Source: Alphaproteobacteria bacterium MedPE-SWcel (GTDB lineage: Bacteria > Pseudomonadota > Alphaproteobacteria > Rhodobacterales > Rhodobacteraceae). Taken from it: 64,000 nucleotides of DNA. Of the stretch, positions 24,365 through 33,544 are shown piece by piece. Position numbers and translations under genes: made by a program. Positions within the stretch are counted from its first letter, which is position 1; each line of letters opens with the position of its first letter. The notes under the pieces were generated by a model. The model saw only the letters and a list, made by a program, of their open reading frames with translations. It ran no database searches and was not told the DNA's origin. The stretch covers positions 52,856-116,855 of the forward strand of contig MPDC01000013.1 in the NCBI GenBank assembly GCA_001874255.1, given 5' to 3'.

Positions 24365-26869
24365 TCAGTTCTCGGTCTCTGGCTGCTCCTGGGACACATC
24401 GGCGAGATCGGGCCTCGCGGGCTCGGAGGAGGGCGCGGCAGAAGGTGCCGTCGGGGCCTGTGGTGCCTCTCCGTCTTCCTGAGGTGCGGGTTTGATGGCC
24501 TCCGGGTTGCGGATCCAGATGTCGCGCTGCGCGAAGGGGATTTCGATGCCCTCTTCCTCGAACCGTTTGGCGATCTCGTAGTTCATGTCGGATTTCACCG
24601 ACAGCACCCAGTTCACGTCGCGCAGAATGGCCCGGATCTCAAAATCGAGACTGTCGGCACCAAAGCCCTGAAACACCACCGCAGGGGCCGGGTTCATCAA
24701 GACCATCGGGTGTCCCTTGGCGACGGCCATGAGGATCTCTTCGACCTTGCGGGGTGAGGTGCCATAGGCCACGCCGACGGGCACGATCACCCGGCCTACA
24801 GTGTTGCCCCGCGTATAGTTGGTCACAGTGCCCGAGATCAGGTCGGAGTTCGGAACGATCAAATCCGTGCGGTCGAAGGTCTCGATCCGGGTCGAGCGGA
24901 CAGAGATATCGCGGACATAGCCCATCATGCCGCCGACCTCGATCCAGTCGCCCTTGGAAATCGGGCGTTCGATCAACAGGATGATGCCGGAGACGAAATT
25001 CGACACGATGGTCTGCAGGCCGAAGCCGATGCCCACAGACAGCGCCCCGGCGACAATGGCCAGCGACGACAGGTCCAGACCTGCGGCCGAGACGGCCACC
25101 AGCGCGGCGAGGAAAATCCCGATGTAGCCGACCCCCGAGACAATGGCATTCTGACCGCCGGGATCGATCTTTGTCTTCGGCAGCAGGGAGGAGCGCAGGC
25201 TGCCCTGCAGCAGACGTGTCAGCAGATAGCCAACCGCAAAGACCACGACGAAGGAGAGGAAGATCGTTGGCGAGATCTTGGTGTCGCCGATATTGAACCC
25301 TTCGAGGAACCGCGACCACAGCTCTGTCAGATCCGAGACCCGCGCGCCCCAGATCAACGCCAGGACCGGCAGCGACAGCAAGGCCAGAACAAATCCCGTG
25401 ATCACCGCAAAAAGGGACTCCTGCGCCTTTTGTCCCTCACGGGTCAGGAAGCCGTAGATGTCAGCCAGGAACCGCTGCAGGACCAGCACCAGCGCGATCA
25501 GACCCAGGGTCAGGATCGTCGGGTAAACAATTGCAATCGCGGCGTTTATATAGCCAATCGCCCCGAGCACCGGCGCCGCGACGGCCAGCACGAACACCAG
25601 CCGGCGCAGGATGGAGATGGCCCGGCTTGTCCCGATGGCGATGGCGCCTTCGTCATCGGTGCTGTCGTCCTCCGCCTCGGCCTGCCCCAGACGCGCGCCG
25701 ATCCGGTTGAGACGCAGCAACAGCAGCGACGCCAGCAGGATCAGCGGCCAGCTGAGCACCGCCATCGTGCCCTCGTCGAAATTCTCGATCGCGTCGAGAC
25801 GGTCCAGCACCAGCTGCAGCACCAAAACCACCACAAGCGATCCGAAGATGACACGGACCTGCCCCTGCGAGCGGGTATCATAGGGGATCAGGACATTGGT
25901 GATCTCATAGACATTCAGGCGTTCGCCCAGCCAGCGCGAGGCATAGAGCAGCATGATCCACAGGGGGACATAGTCCAGCAACAGGGTCCCGCGGACCCCC
26001 AGAATGCCCGACATGGCGATTGCGCGGACCAACAGCAAGGTGCCGATATAGGGCAGCAGCACCTGCAGCAGCGACACGATAAAACGCCAGACGCCGGTGC
26101 CCCGCCCGCCCAGTTCGCGCAGGTAGTTGCCCACCAGATGCGCCCAATGGCGCCCCCGCGTCAGCAGCAGCAGGGCAACCGCGCTGAGCAACAGCAAAAG
26201 CGGCAGACGCACGCGGATCGCTTCGCGGGTGGTGGCGCTGTCCAGAAGGCTGCTGGTTTCGTGCCAGAACGCCGCGAGCCCATCGGCGGCATCCGTCACC
26301 GCGCCGGGCCAGTTTTCCGGATTGACCGGCATCGGCACCCGCTCCAACAGGGTGCGGGTCGCCCGTTCGCGGATCAGCTTGTCGATTTCAGAGATCAGCC
26401 CCTGCGCCCGGCTGTAGCCAAGATCGGCGAGCATCTGCGGGGCGGTCAGAATGGCCAGTTGCCGCTGCATTTCCTCGCGCAGCCGGGTGATATTCTCGGG
26501 TTCTGTCGCGCTGTCTTCGGGGGTGGGGCCGAGGGCGTCGAGCTGGGCCCGCAGGGTCTTGATCCGATCCGAATTCTGGCTTCCCGCCTCGAGAAACTGC
26601 TGGCGGTAGTCGGCCAGCTCGACACGCAGGGATTCCAGCGCCCCATTGGAGGCCTTCTTGGCGTCCAGCACCCGCTCTGCCCGGTCGGCGGCGCGCTGCC
26701 AGGACTCGTAGTACTCGCCCAATGCGCCGGAGGCTGCAGTCTGCGCAAGATCGCGGGCCTGCGACAGCCCGGCCTCTTCCGGTTCTGACTGCGCCAAAGC
26801 CGCAAGGGGCAGCAACAGGCAGGCCAGCCCCACAAGGCCGACCCGGAGCAAGGGTTTCAAGCCGGCCAT
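24365..26869 (-). CDS. mechanosensitive ion channel, DUF3772-MscS family
   Basis: An 834-residue channel. A signal peptide (MAGLKPLLRVGLVGLACLLL, cleaved near ALAQS) is followed by a periplasmic helical DUF3772 domain (about residues 30-200). About ten or eleven membrane helices come next, then the MscS core. The pore helix region is LAIVAGALSVGIGFGLQTIVSNFVSG and the beta domain contains ISKGDWIEVGGMMGYV. The tail is acidic and Pro/Ala-rich. Such MscM/K-like channels release solutes on osmotic downshock. The start lies 5 bp after the cysK stop, so it is co-transcribed with the trg-cysK genes. The tail after residue 790 is low complexity. Confidence 0.92.
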   Translation of the reverse strand: MAGLKPLLRVGLVGLACLLLPLAALAQSEPEEAGLSQARDLAQTAASGALGEYYESWQRAADRAERVLDAKKASNGALESLRVELADYRQQFLEAGSQNSDRIKTLRAQLDALGPTPEDSATEPENITRLREEMQRQLAILTAPQMLADLGYSRAQGLISEIDKLIRERATRTLLERVPMPVNPENWPGAVTDAADGLAAFWHETSSLLDSATTREAIRVRLPLLLLLSAVALLLLTRGRHWAHLVGNYLRELGGRGTGVWRFIVSLLQVLLPYIGTLLLVRAIAMSGILGVRGTLLLDYVPLWIMLLYASRWLGERLNVYEITNVLIPYDTRSQGQVRVIFGSLVVVLVLQLVLDRLDAIENFDEGTMAVLSWPLILLASLLLLRLNRIGARLGQAEAEDDSTDDEGAIAIGTSRAISILRRLVFVLAVAAPVLGAIGYINAAIAIVYPTILTLGLIALVLVLQRFLADIYGFLTREGQKAQESLFAVITGFVLALLSLPVLALIWGARVSDLTELWSRFLEGFNIGDTKISPTIFLSFVVVFAVGYLLTRLLQGSLRSSLLPKTKIDPGGQNAIVSGVGYIGIFLAALVAVSAAGLDLSSLAIVAGALSVGIGFGLQTIVSNFVSGIILLIERPISKGDWIEVGGMMGYVRDISVRSTRIETFDRTDLIVPNSDLISGTVTNYTRGNTVGRVIVPVGVAYGTSPRKVEEILMAVAKGHPMVLMNPAPAVVFQGFGADSLDFEIRAILRDVNWVLSVKSDMNYEIAKRFEEEGIEIPFAQRDIWIRNPEAIKPAPQEDGEAPQAPTAPSAAPSSEPARPDLADVSQEQPETEN

Positions 26870-26874
26870 CAAGC

Positions 26875-27909
26875 TCAGACGTCCTCGAACACACCGGGGA
26901 TGGAGGCCGGTGTGTGGGTCATCCAATCCGGTACCGGCAGCCCCTTGTCCCGCAGGAAGTCCGGATTGAACAGTTTCGATTGATAGCGGGTGCCATAGTC
27001 ACACAATACGGTCACGATGGTGTGGCCGGGACCGAGATCCCGGGCCAGACGCACAGCGCCGGCAATATTGATCCCCGAAGAGCCGCCGAGAACCAGGCCC
27101 TCATCATGCAACAGGTCAAACACCACCGGCAGCGCTTCGGCGTCGGGGATCTGATAGCTGAAGTCCGGCGTGAACCCCTCGAGGTTCTTGGTAATCCGGC
27201 CCTGGCCGATGCCTTCGGTGATGGAAGAGCCTTCGGATTTCAGCTCGCCCGTGGTGTAGTAGGAATAGAGCGCCGCCCCCTCAGGGTCCGCGAGGCCGAT
27301 CTTGACGCCTTTGGGTTGCAGCACATCGGCAATCCCCGCCAATGTCCCGCCCGAGCCTACGGCGCAGACGAAGCCATCGACCTTGCCGCCGGTCTGGTCC
27401 CAGATTTCCGGGCCCGTGGTCTCGATATGGGCCTGACGATTGGCCACATTGTCGAACTGATTGGCCCAGATGGCGCCATTGGGCTCGGTCTTGGCCAGCT
27501 GCGCGGCCAGACGTTCAGAATAGCGCACGTAGTTGTTGGGGTTGCGGTAGGGCGCGGCCGGGACCTGCACCAGCTGCGCGCCTGCCAGCCGCAGCATGTC
27601 CTTCTTTTCCTCGGATTGGGTTTCCGGGATCACGATGACCGTCTTGAACCCCATGGAGGCGCCGACCAGCGCCAGACCGATGCCGGTATTGCCCGCCGTG
27701 CCTTCGACAATGGTGCCGCCGGGCTTCAGGTCGCCGCGGGCAATTGCATCCTTGATGATAAACAGCGCGGCGCGGTCCTTCACGGATTGGCCGGGGTTCA
27801 TGAACTCCGCCTTGCCAAGAATTTCGCAGCCGGTCTCCTCGCTGACTTTGTTCAGCCGGATCAGAGGGGTATGACCAACGGCGTCGGCCAGATCGCGTGC
27901 AATGCGCAT
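26875..27909 (-). CDS. cysK: cysteine synthase (O-acetylserine sulfhydrylase)
   Basis: A 344-residue PLP enzyme. The PLP Lys is in MNPGQSVKDRAA (about residue 44), the substrate loop is EGTAGNTGIG, and the phosphate-binding loop is AVGSGGTLAG. It makes cysteine from O-acetylserine and sulfide. It is somewhat longer than typical CysK, with extra C-terminal residues up to PGVFEDV. It follows trgA and trgB in the same direction, the arrangement described for the tellurite resistance locus of Rhodobacter sphaeroides. Cysteine supply probably supports thiol-based tellurite reduction. The start MRIARD is chosen over an upstream ATG because it matches the family. Confidence 0.93.
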   Translation of the reverse strand: MRIARDLADAVGHTPLIRLNKVSEETGCEILGKAEFMNPGQSVKDRAALFIIKDAIARGDLKPGGTIVEGTAGNTGIGLALVGASMGFKTVIVIPETQSEEKKDMLRLAGAQLVQVPAAPYRNPNNYVRYSERLAAQLAKTEPNGAIWANQFDNVANRQAHIETTGPEIWDQTGGKVDGFVCAVGSGGTLAGIADVLQPKGVKIGLADPEGAALYSYYTTGELKSEGSSITEGIGQGRITKNLEGFTPDFSYQIPDAEALPVVFDLLHDEGLVLGGSSGINIAGAVRLARDLGPGHTIVTVLCDYGTRYQSKLFNPDFLRDKGLPVPDWMTHTPASIPGVFEDV

Positions 27910-27990
27910 AGGGGTCCCTTTCACTCGTTCCCTTTTGATGTAGCCGGGGTTCCGGTCGATCACAAGGGTGGGCGCCTGCCGGGAAAGCCG

Positions 27991-29106
27991 TCAGCCGAAT
28001 TCGGCGCGAAGACGGTCCCTGTGACGCGCCAGCCAGAGCGCCGCTGTCACCAAAGGCATATCCTGATAGGTACGGGTGTCCACGCCATCCATCAATTCTT
28101 GGAACGAGATGACTTTACTGCGAATATCCTCGCCCTCGCTGGGAACCCCGCCGCCGCCCTCGATCGAAGAAAAGTCGGCAAGACCGCAAAATATATGAAC
28201 ATATTCCCCGGATGATCCGCTGGACGGATAGAGGCTGGCGATGCATTCCAGATGGGTCAGGTCCAGCCCCGCCTCTTCCTTTGCCTCGCGCCGGGCGGCG
28301 GCCTCGGGGGTCTCGCCCGGATCGAGCAGCCCGGCCGGCGGCTCCCAGGTCCAGGGATCCATTTCACCGGCAATGAAAATCGCCGCCCGAAATTGTTCGA
28401 TCAAAAGCACCGCATCGCGCCGGATGTCATAGGGCAACACGACCGCCGCCTCGCCGACCAAGGCCACGCCGCGGTTGATGACGGGGCTCATGCTGCCGTC
28501 GAATTTTCGATACTGAAGGTCCATTTCCTCCATCGCAAAGAAGTTCACATATTCGCGCTTATAGGCCTTCACGACCACATCACGCGACAAATCACGAGCG
28601 GGATCTGCCGGGCGCGCCTGTGCGGACTGCCAGGCGCTGGCACGAATGCGCATGGAAAACAGCGACTTGGTCATGTCTTCCGCAGGTTTGCGCGTGCTGT
28701 AGGCCATGATTTCCGTCGCCATCCGCGCAGCGACTCCGCCCCATTCCGCAGCCCACTCCGCCAGATCGGCATGGGGGATCTGAGGGAGGTCTGACCCGAC
28801 AGCGATCTCCACCTCCCGTGGCCCTGCCCCGCTGTCAACGGTGGCCGCGACAGGCCTGCGCCCAAAGCAGGTTTCATAGTAGCGGATGGCCGCCCGATCC
28901 GCCTCTGACAGCCCTGACAGGCAGAGCCCGTGAACTGCCGCCCCCTCGGACGGGACGACGCAGGGATGATGGGCCGGATCGCAGATCACCAACGCGTGGT
29001 CCGCGAGAACGGAGGGCAGCATCTGGTCCGGCAGCAGACCATGCCCGAGGACCGCATCACGCACGTCTGGCACGCATAATGCACCGCCAACAAACAAATC
29101 TGTCAC
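27991..29106 (-). CDS. trgB: TrgB, NUDIX protein with gamma-glutamylcyclotransferase-like N-domain
   Basis: A 371-residue, two-domain protein. Residues 1-150 begin with a GGCT-like fold (VTDLFVGGALCVPDVRDAVLG). Residues 190-371 are a NUDIX hydrolase of the ADP-sugar pyrophosphatase type with the complete box GLLDPGETPEAAARREAKEE. The start is GTG 29106, since the conserved region begins there. The position between trgA and cysK identifies it as TrgB, required for high-level tellurite resistance in Rhodobacter sphaeroides. The true substrate is not established; ADP-ribose-type hydrolysis is inferred from the NUDIX subgroup. Confidence 0.87.
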   Translation of the reverse strand: MTDLFVGGALCVPDVRDAVLGHGLLPDQMLPSVLADHALVICDPAHHPCVVPSEGAAVHGLCLSGLSEADRAAIRYYETCFGRRPVAATVDSGAGPREVEIAVGSDLPQIPHADLAEWAAEWGGVAARMATEIMAYSTRKPAEDMTKSLFSMRIRASAWQSAQARPADPARDLSRDVVVKAYKREYVNFFAMEEMDLQYRKFDGSMSPVINRGVALVGEAAVVLPYDIRRDAVLLIEQFRAAIFIAGEMDPWTWEPPAGLLDPGETPEAAARREAKEEAGLDLTHLECIASLYPSSGSSGEYVHIFCGLADFSSIEGGGGVPSEGEDIRSKVISFQELMDGVDTRTYQDMPLVTAALWLARHRDRLRAEFG

Positions 29107-29129
29107 GAACTGACCTTTCCCAAGTAAAT

Positions 29130-29573
29130 TTATTTCCAGCGTTTTGCCGCAGTTTCGGTCAGCCACCCCACCAGGGCGCCACCAATCGCAAGGGTGGCCA
29201 GCACATTGGGCACGGCAATGATAAAAAAGTATTCCAGCGCAATCGTGAAAATCGCGGCGAGCGCGTCAAATGGCCCGTTGTAGACATGCCGATAGGCCAG
29301 ACGGAACATCTCGACCGCGCCCTGCAGCAGAAGCGCCCATAACACCAGAACCGCCACTCCGGTCAGGCCATTGTTGATCCCCGGCACAAAGCCCCGTCCG
29401 ACTCGGGATCCCATCAGGTTCCAGCCGACCAGAACCCCCAACCCCATGTTGAGATGGGTGAAATAGCCAAAATCCGTTCCCTCCGGCATCAAGGGCATGA
29501 TCAGCCCCGACACATAGAAAGCCAGGGCCGCGAGGGAAAGTGCCGCCACGAGGCGGCCAGCAGTGGGGTTCAT
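29130..29573 (-). CDS. trgA: TrgA family tellurite resistance membrane protein
   Basis: A 147-residue membrane protein with four hydrophobic helices. It has the conserved segments LIMPLMPEGTDFGYF (residues 24-38) and GINNGLTGVAVLVLWALLLQG, which I recognise as TrgA of Rhodobacteraceae. It was found with trgB in tellurite resistance screens of Rhodobacter sphaeroides; the mechanism is unknown. trgB follows 23 bp downstream, and cysK and mscS continue the likely operon. It is separated from the photolyase gene upstream by 120 bp. Confidence 0.87.
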   Translation of the reverse strand: MNPTAGRLVAALSLAALAFYVSGLIMPLMPEGTDFGYFTHLNMGLGVLVGWNLMGSRVGRGFVPGINNGLTGVAVLVLWALLLQGAVEMFRLAYRHVYNGPFDALAAIFTIALEYFFIIAVPNVLATLAIGGALVGWLTETAAKRWK

Positions 29574-29693
29574 CAGTCCGAAAGTCCTGCCAGGGGAAGG
29601 GGTCTGCGGCCACGGTATGCGCAGCCTCGGGACAAATCCAGAGCGCGCGGCCTTTTTTCACCACGGCGGGTAATCTGGTGCCGGATCAACAGG

Positions 29694-31130
29694 CTATCCA
29701 CCGGCCTTGTGCGCCTGATAGGCCAGCAAGGCGCGTTCGCGGCCGGCCTTGAGATCGATCAGGGCGGCGGCGCGCGGCGCCGTCGGGCTCAATCCCCAAT
29801 CAGGCGGAATCGCTGCAAAATAATCGAGCGCGCTCTGCGGCGGGTCCGATTGCCCTTCGGCCAGCCATTTGCGCACATAATGTCCGCTGCGGTCGAATTT
29901 GTCCCGCTGCCCGTCGGGGTTGAAAATGCGGAAGAATGGCGCCGCATCCGGGCCGCATCCCGCCACCCATTGCCAGCCCATCGCATTGGCGGCGGGATCC
30001 CAGTCCACCAGGCAATCCGCGAACCACTCCATGCCCAATTTCCAGTGCAGCAACAGATGTTTGGTGAGGAAACTTGCCGTGATCATCCGCGCCCGGTTGT
30101 GCATTTTCCCGGTCACATAGAGCTCTCGCATGGCGGCATCGACGAATTCATATCCGGTCCGCCCCTGTTGCCAGCGCAGCAGCCGGTCTTCCGCCTCCTG
30201 CCCGGCGCTGCGCCATTCGAACCCCTCCCATTCCGGGCGCCAGCTGCGGCTCAGAATCCCGGGGGTGTGGAACATCAGGTGATAGGCGAACTCGCGCCAG
30301 ACGACCTCCTTCAGGAAATGCTCGCCGCCCTGCTTGCCTTCCACACGCGCCCGCTGTCCCAGGTGCCACATCCGATGCGGGCTGATCTCGCCCCAGGCCA
30401 GGTTTTCCGAGAGCTCCGACGTGGCCGGGCGGGCGGGGAAGTCCCGGTCCGCCTGATAGGTCATCACCCGTTCGTCGAGAAACAGATCCAGCTGCTGCAG
30501 GGCGCGGGCCTCTCCGACCCGGCAGTGGGACGCGACGATCTCTGCCCCGCGCCCCATGGCCGCCGACATGTGATAGTCGGCCAGCGCATCGCTGGCGGGC
30601 CATTCAGCGGGGGGCGGCAGCCTGGCGGGGGCCTCCGTCAACCCGGCCACCTCCCGGTCGCGCACGGCCTTCCAGAACGGCGTGTAGACCTTGAACATGC
30701 CGCCTGCCTTGGTGGCGACCGTCCAGGGTTCGAACAATAGCCGGCCACCGGTGGATTTCACCGATATATCAGCGGCTTTCAGTTGCTTTTTGATCGCGGC
30801 GTCCCGGGCGGTCGCCGCCGGATCATAGAGCCGGGACCAGATCACCTCGCAGGCGCCGCTTTGCCGGATCACCTCTGTCAACACATCGAGCGCCGCGCCA
30901 CGCCGCAGGATCAGGCGGCTGCCAAGCGCGGCCAGCGTATCGGAAAAATGGGCCAGCCCGAGACCCAGCCGGAACTTCGGCGCCGCGCCCAGAGAGTGCT
31001 CCTGTTCGTCATAGATATAGAGGGGCAGAATGGGGCGACCGCTCGCCAGCGCCGCCTGAAGCGCGGGATTGTCGCGCAGGCGCAGATCGCGCCGAACCCA
31101 CCAGATCACCGGTCGCTTGTCTGTCATCAT
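29694..31130 (-). CDS. deoxyribodipyrimidine photo-lyase
   Basis: A 478-residue flavoprotein of the photolyase/cryptochrome family. The N-terminal alpha/beta domain starts PVIWWVRRDLRLRDNPAL. The FAD domain has GRTGYEFVDAAMRELYVTGKMHNRARMI, and the C-terminal region has WQWVAGCGPDAAPFFRIFNP, typical of class I CPD photolyases. It repairs UV cyclobutane dimers using blue light. The tryptophans of the electron-transfer chain (such as in WVAGCG and HWKLGMEWF) are present. The gene lies upstream of trgA in the same direction. A second ATG is immediately after the first. Confidence 0.94.
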   Translation of the reverse strand: MMTDKRPVIWWVRRDLRLRDNPALQAALASGRPILPLYIYDEQEHSLGAAPKFRLGLGLAHFSDTLAALGSRLILRRGAALDVLTEVIRQSGACEVIWSRLYDPAATARDAAIKKQLKAADISVKSTGGRLLFEPWTVATKAGGMFKVYTPFWKAVRDREVAGLTEAPARLPPPAEWPASDALADYHMSAAMGRGAEIVASHCRVGEARALQQLDLFLDERVMTYQADRDFPARPATSELSENLAWGEISPHRMWHLGQRARVEGKQGGEHFLKEVVWREFAYHLMFHTPGILSRSWRPEWEGFEWRSAGQEAEDRLLRWQQGRTGYEFVDAAMRELYVTGKMHNRARMITASFLTKHLLLHWKLGMEWFADCLVDWDPAANAMGWQWVAGCGPDAAPFFRIFNPDGQRDKFDRSGHYVRKWLAEGQSDPPQSALDYFAAIPPDWGLSPTAPRAAALIDLKAGRERALLAYQAHKAGG

Positions 31131-31155
31131 GTGGTCCGTCCCTGATCGCCTGTGT

Positions 31156-32373
31156 CTATAGCACGCGATCTAGGGCCTCGATCAGCGAGGTCACCTCTTC
31201 TTCGGTGGTATAATGGGTGAAGCTCAACCGCAGGACCCCCTCGGCAGGGTCGATGCCCATGGCGGTCAGGGCGCGACCCGCATAAAAATCACCGCCGCCC
31301 GCCATGATCCCGAACTCTGCCAGTTGCGCCGCGACCGGTTCCGCCGCGCGGCCCAGAGACAAGGCAACCGTCGGTGCGCGATCCTCTGCCGCAGAAGGGC
31401 CGAGCAGCCGCAGGTCGTTGCGATCCTTCACAGCGTCCAGCAGCGGCTGCAGCAGGCCGATTTCCCGCTGCCGCATCAGATCATGCACGAAATGCCCCAT
31501 CTCGGCCCCGCGCAGCCGCCCTGCGCCGTGATGGTCTGCCAGGGCTTCGAAGTAATCGACCATACCCGCGCAGGCTGCGACCTGGGCATGATCCGGGCCG
31601 GCCGGGGTGAAGCGTTTCGACAGAACGGCTCCGTTGAAGACATGGCCCTGATTGGGCAACAGCTCTGCCAGGTTCGGATTGATGACCATAATCCCCTGAT
31701 GCGGGCCGTAGGTCTTATAGGCGGAAAACAGATAGATATCCGGCCCCAGGCTGCCGATATCCGGCAGGCCATGGGGCGCGTAGGACACCCCATCGACGCA
31801 GACAAAGGCCCCGGCCGCATGGGCCAGCGCCGTGATTTCCGTCACCGGGTTGATCTCGCCCACAACGTTGGAACAATGGGGAAAGCAGACCAGACGCACG
31901 CTTTCATCCAGCAGCGGCTCCAAGGCGGCAGGGTCCAGATGGCCTGTTGCGGGATCGACCTGCCATTCGCGGATCTCGATCCCCGAGTCTGCCAACCGGC
32001 GCCAGGGGCCGGTGTTGGCCTCATGGTCCTGATTGGTGACGACGATGGATTCGCCGGGTTTGAGGAACTGGCGAAAGGCCTGGGCCAGAACATAGGTATT
32101 TTGCGTGGTCGACGGTCCGAAACTGACGTCCTGATCCGCCACCCCCAGCATCGCGGCCAGACGGCTGCGGGCCGCGTCCATCTCTTCGCCGGCCTGCCGG
32201 GAGGCCGCATAGGGCGCATAGGGCTGCACCTTGTGCCGGGTGTAGAACCGAAACAGCCGGTCAATCACTGCCCCGCAGGTATAGGACCCGCCGGCGTTTT
32301 CAAAAAACGCCTGTCCCTGCAGCGTCGGTTCCTGAAATGCCGGAAACTGTTTGCGGACAAAATCGATATCCAT
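31156..32373 (-). CDS. class V aminotransferase (cysteine desulfurase-like)
   Basis: A 405-residue PLP enzyme of the class V aminotransferase fold. The PLP Lys is in LFSAYKTYGPHQG (about residue 215). The N-terminal FENAGGSYTCGAVIDR and STTQNTYVLAQAF motifs resemble NifS/CsdA-like proteins, but the C-terminal catalytic Cys loop of IscS or SufS cannot be recognised with confidence. It may be a selenocysteine lyase or other desulfurase-like enzyme rather than a housekeeping desulfurase. It lies 25 bp upstream of the photolyase gene in the same direction. Its substrate is unknown. Confidence 0.85.
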   Translation of the reverse strand: MDIDFVRKQFPAFQEPTLQGQAFFENAGGSYTCGAVIDRLFRFYTRHKVQPYAPYAASRQAGEEMDAARSRLAAMLGVADQDVSFGPSTTQNTYVLAQAFRQFLKPGESIVVTNQDHEANTGPWRRLADSGIEIREWQVDPATGHLDPAALEPLLDESVRLVCFPHCSNVVGEINPVTEITALAHAAGAFVCVDGVSYAPHGLPDIGSLGPDIYLFSAYKTYGPHQGIMVINPNLAELLPNQGHVFNGAVLSKRFTPAGPDHAQVAACAGMVDYFEALADHHGAGRLRGAEMGHFVHDLMRQREIGLLQPLLDAVKDRNDLRLLGPSAAEDRAPTVALSLGRAAEPVAAQLAEFGIMAGGGDFYAGRALTAMGIDPAEGVLRLSFTHYTTEEEVTSLIEALDRVL

Positions 32374-32534
32374 ATGCCTTCACCTCTCCCCTGCAGCCTG
32401 TGCGTCAGAGAGTGCAACTTCGTGGCGCAAGATCAAGCCCGGAAAAGAATTTCTGACCGGATTGCCGGGCCGTCGATCAAAAAATGCCCCCGCAGCTGCG
32501 GGGGCACCTCGACTTTGGGATCGGTGAACAGGAT

Positions 32535-33530
32535 CTAGGCGTTCACATCCACGACGACGCGGCCCTTGACCTGACCCGAGAGGATATCGGCGCCAAGGCG
32601 CGGCAGATCCGACAGGGTCGCCGGCTGCACCATGGCCTCCAGCTTGTCCATCGGCAGGTCCGTGGCAATCCGCTGCCAGGCCCGCAGACGGTTGTCATAG
32701 GGCTGCATGACGGAATCGATCCCCAACAGGTTCACCCCACGCAGCAGGAAGGGGATCACGGTGGCCGGCAGACCCGCGCCCCCGGCCAGACCGACCGCGG
32801 CCACTGACGCTCCGTATTTCATCTGGCCCAGGACGCGGGCCAGCATGTCCCCGCCAACGGCATCGACACAGCCGGCCCATGTCTCGGACTCGAGCGGGCG
32901 CTTGACCGTTTCGTTGATGTCCTCGCGGGCCACGATCTGGGTCGCACCGAGGGATTTGAGATAATCGGCAGTCTCCGGCCGTCCGGTCACCGCCGCCACC
33001 TCATAGCCGAGATGGCCCAGAATTGCCGTTGCGACAGAGCCAACGCCGCCTGCGGCGCCCGTCACCAACACCGGCCCCGTCCCGGGCGTCAGCCCGTGAT
33101 CTTCCAGTGCCATCACGGCCAGCATGGCGGTGAAACCGGCGGTCCCCACCGCCATGGCCTGACGTCCGGTCAGCCCCTCGGGAAGCGGCACCAGCCAATC
33201 CGCCTTGACGCGGGCTTTTTGGGAATAGCCGCCCCAATGGGCCTCGCCCACGCGCCAACCGGTCAGAACAACCTTGTCACCGGGCGCATAGCGCGCATCA
33301 CTGGACGTTTCGACGGTCCCCGCAAAATCGATCCCCGGCACATGCGGATACTTGCGCACCAGACCGCCGCCCTTTGAACTGAGGCAGAGGCCGTCCTTGT
33401 AGTTCACGGTGGAATAGTCGACGGCAACCGTCACCTCGGCATCGGGCAGCTGATCCTCGGAGAGATCCTCAATGGCCGCGGTGGCTTTGCCGCTTTCGCT
33501 GTCCTGCGTCATAACAAGTGCTTTGAACAT
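32535..33530 (-). CDS. acuI: acrylyl-CoA reductase (NADPH), AcuI-type MDR oxidoreductase
   Basis: A 331-residue medium-chain dehydrogenase/reductase. It begins MFKALVMTQDSESGKATAAI and has DYSTVNYKDGLCLS, HVPGIDFAGTV and the NADPH loop VTGAAGGVGSVATAIL. It has no zinc-site cysteines. This subgroup (YhdH/AcuI) reduces acryloyl-CoA to propionyl-CoA and detoxifies acrylate made from DMSP. The gene lies 14 bp after dmdA, as in other DMSP-degrading roseobacters such as Ruegeria pomeroyi, so the two are co-transcribed. Confidence 0.92.
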   Translation of the reverse strand: MFKALVMTQDSESGKATAAIEDLSEDQLPDAEVTVAVDYSTVNYKDGLCLSSKGGGLVRKYPHVPGIDFAGTVETSSDARYAPGDKVVLTGWRVGEAHWGGYSQKARVKADWLVPLPEGLTGRQAMAVGTAGFTAMLAVMALEDHGLTPGTGPVLVTGAAGGVGSVATAILGHLGYEVAAVTGRPETADYLKSLGATQIVAREDINETVKRPLESETWAGCVDAVGGDMLARVLGQMKYGASVAAVGLAGGAGLPATVIPFLLRGVNLLGIDSVMQPYDNRLRAWQRIATDLPMDKLEAMVQPATLSDLPRLGADILSGQVKGRVVVDVNA

Positions 33531-33544
33531 GTTGTTTCCTCTGA

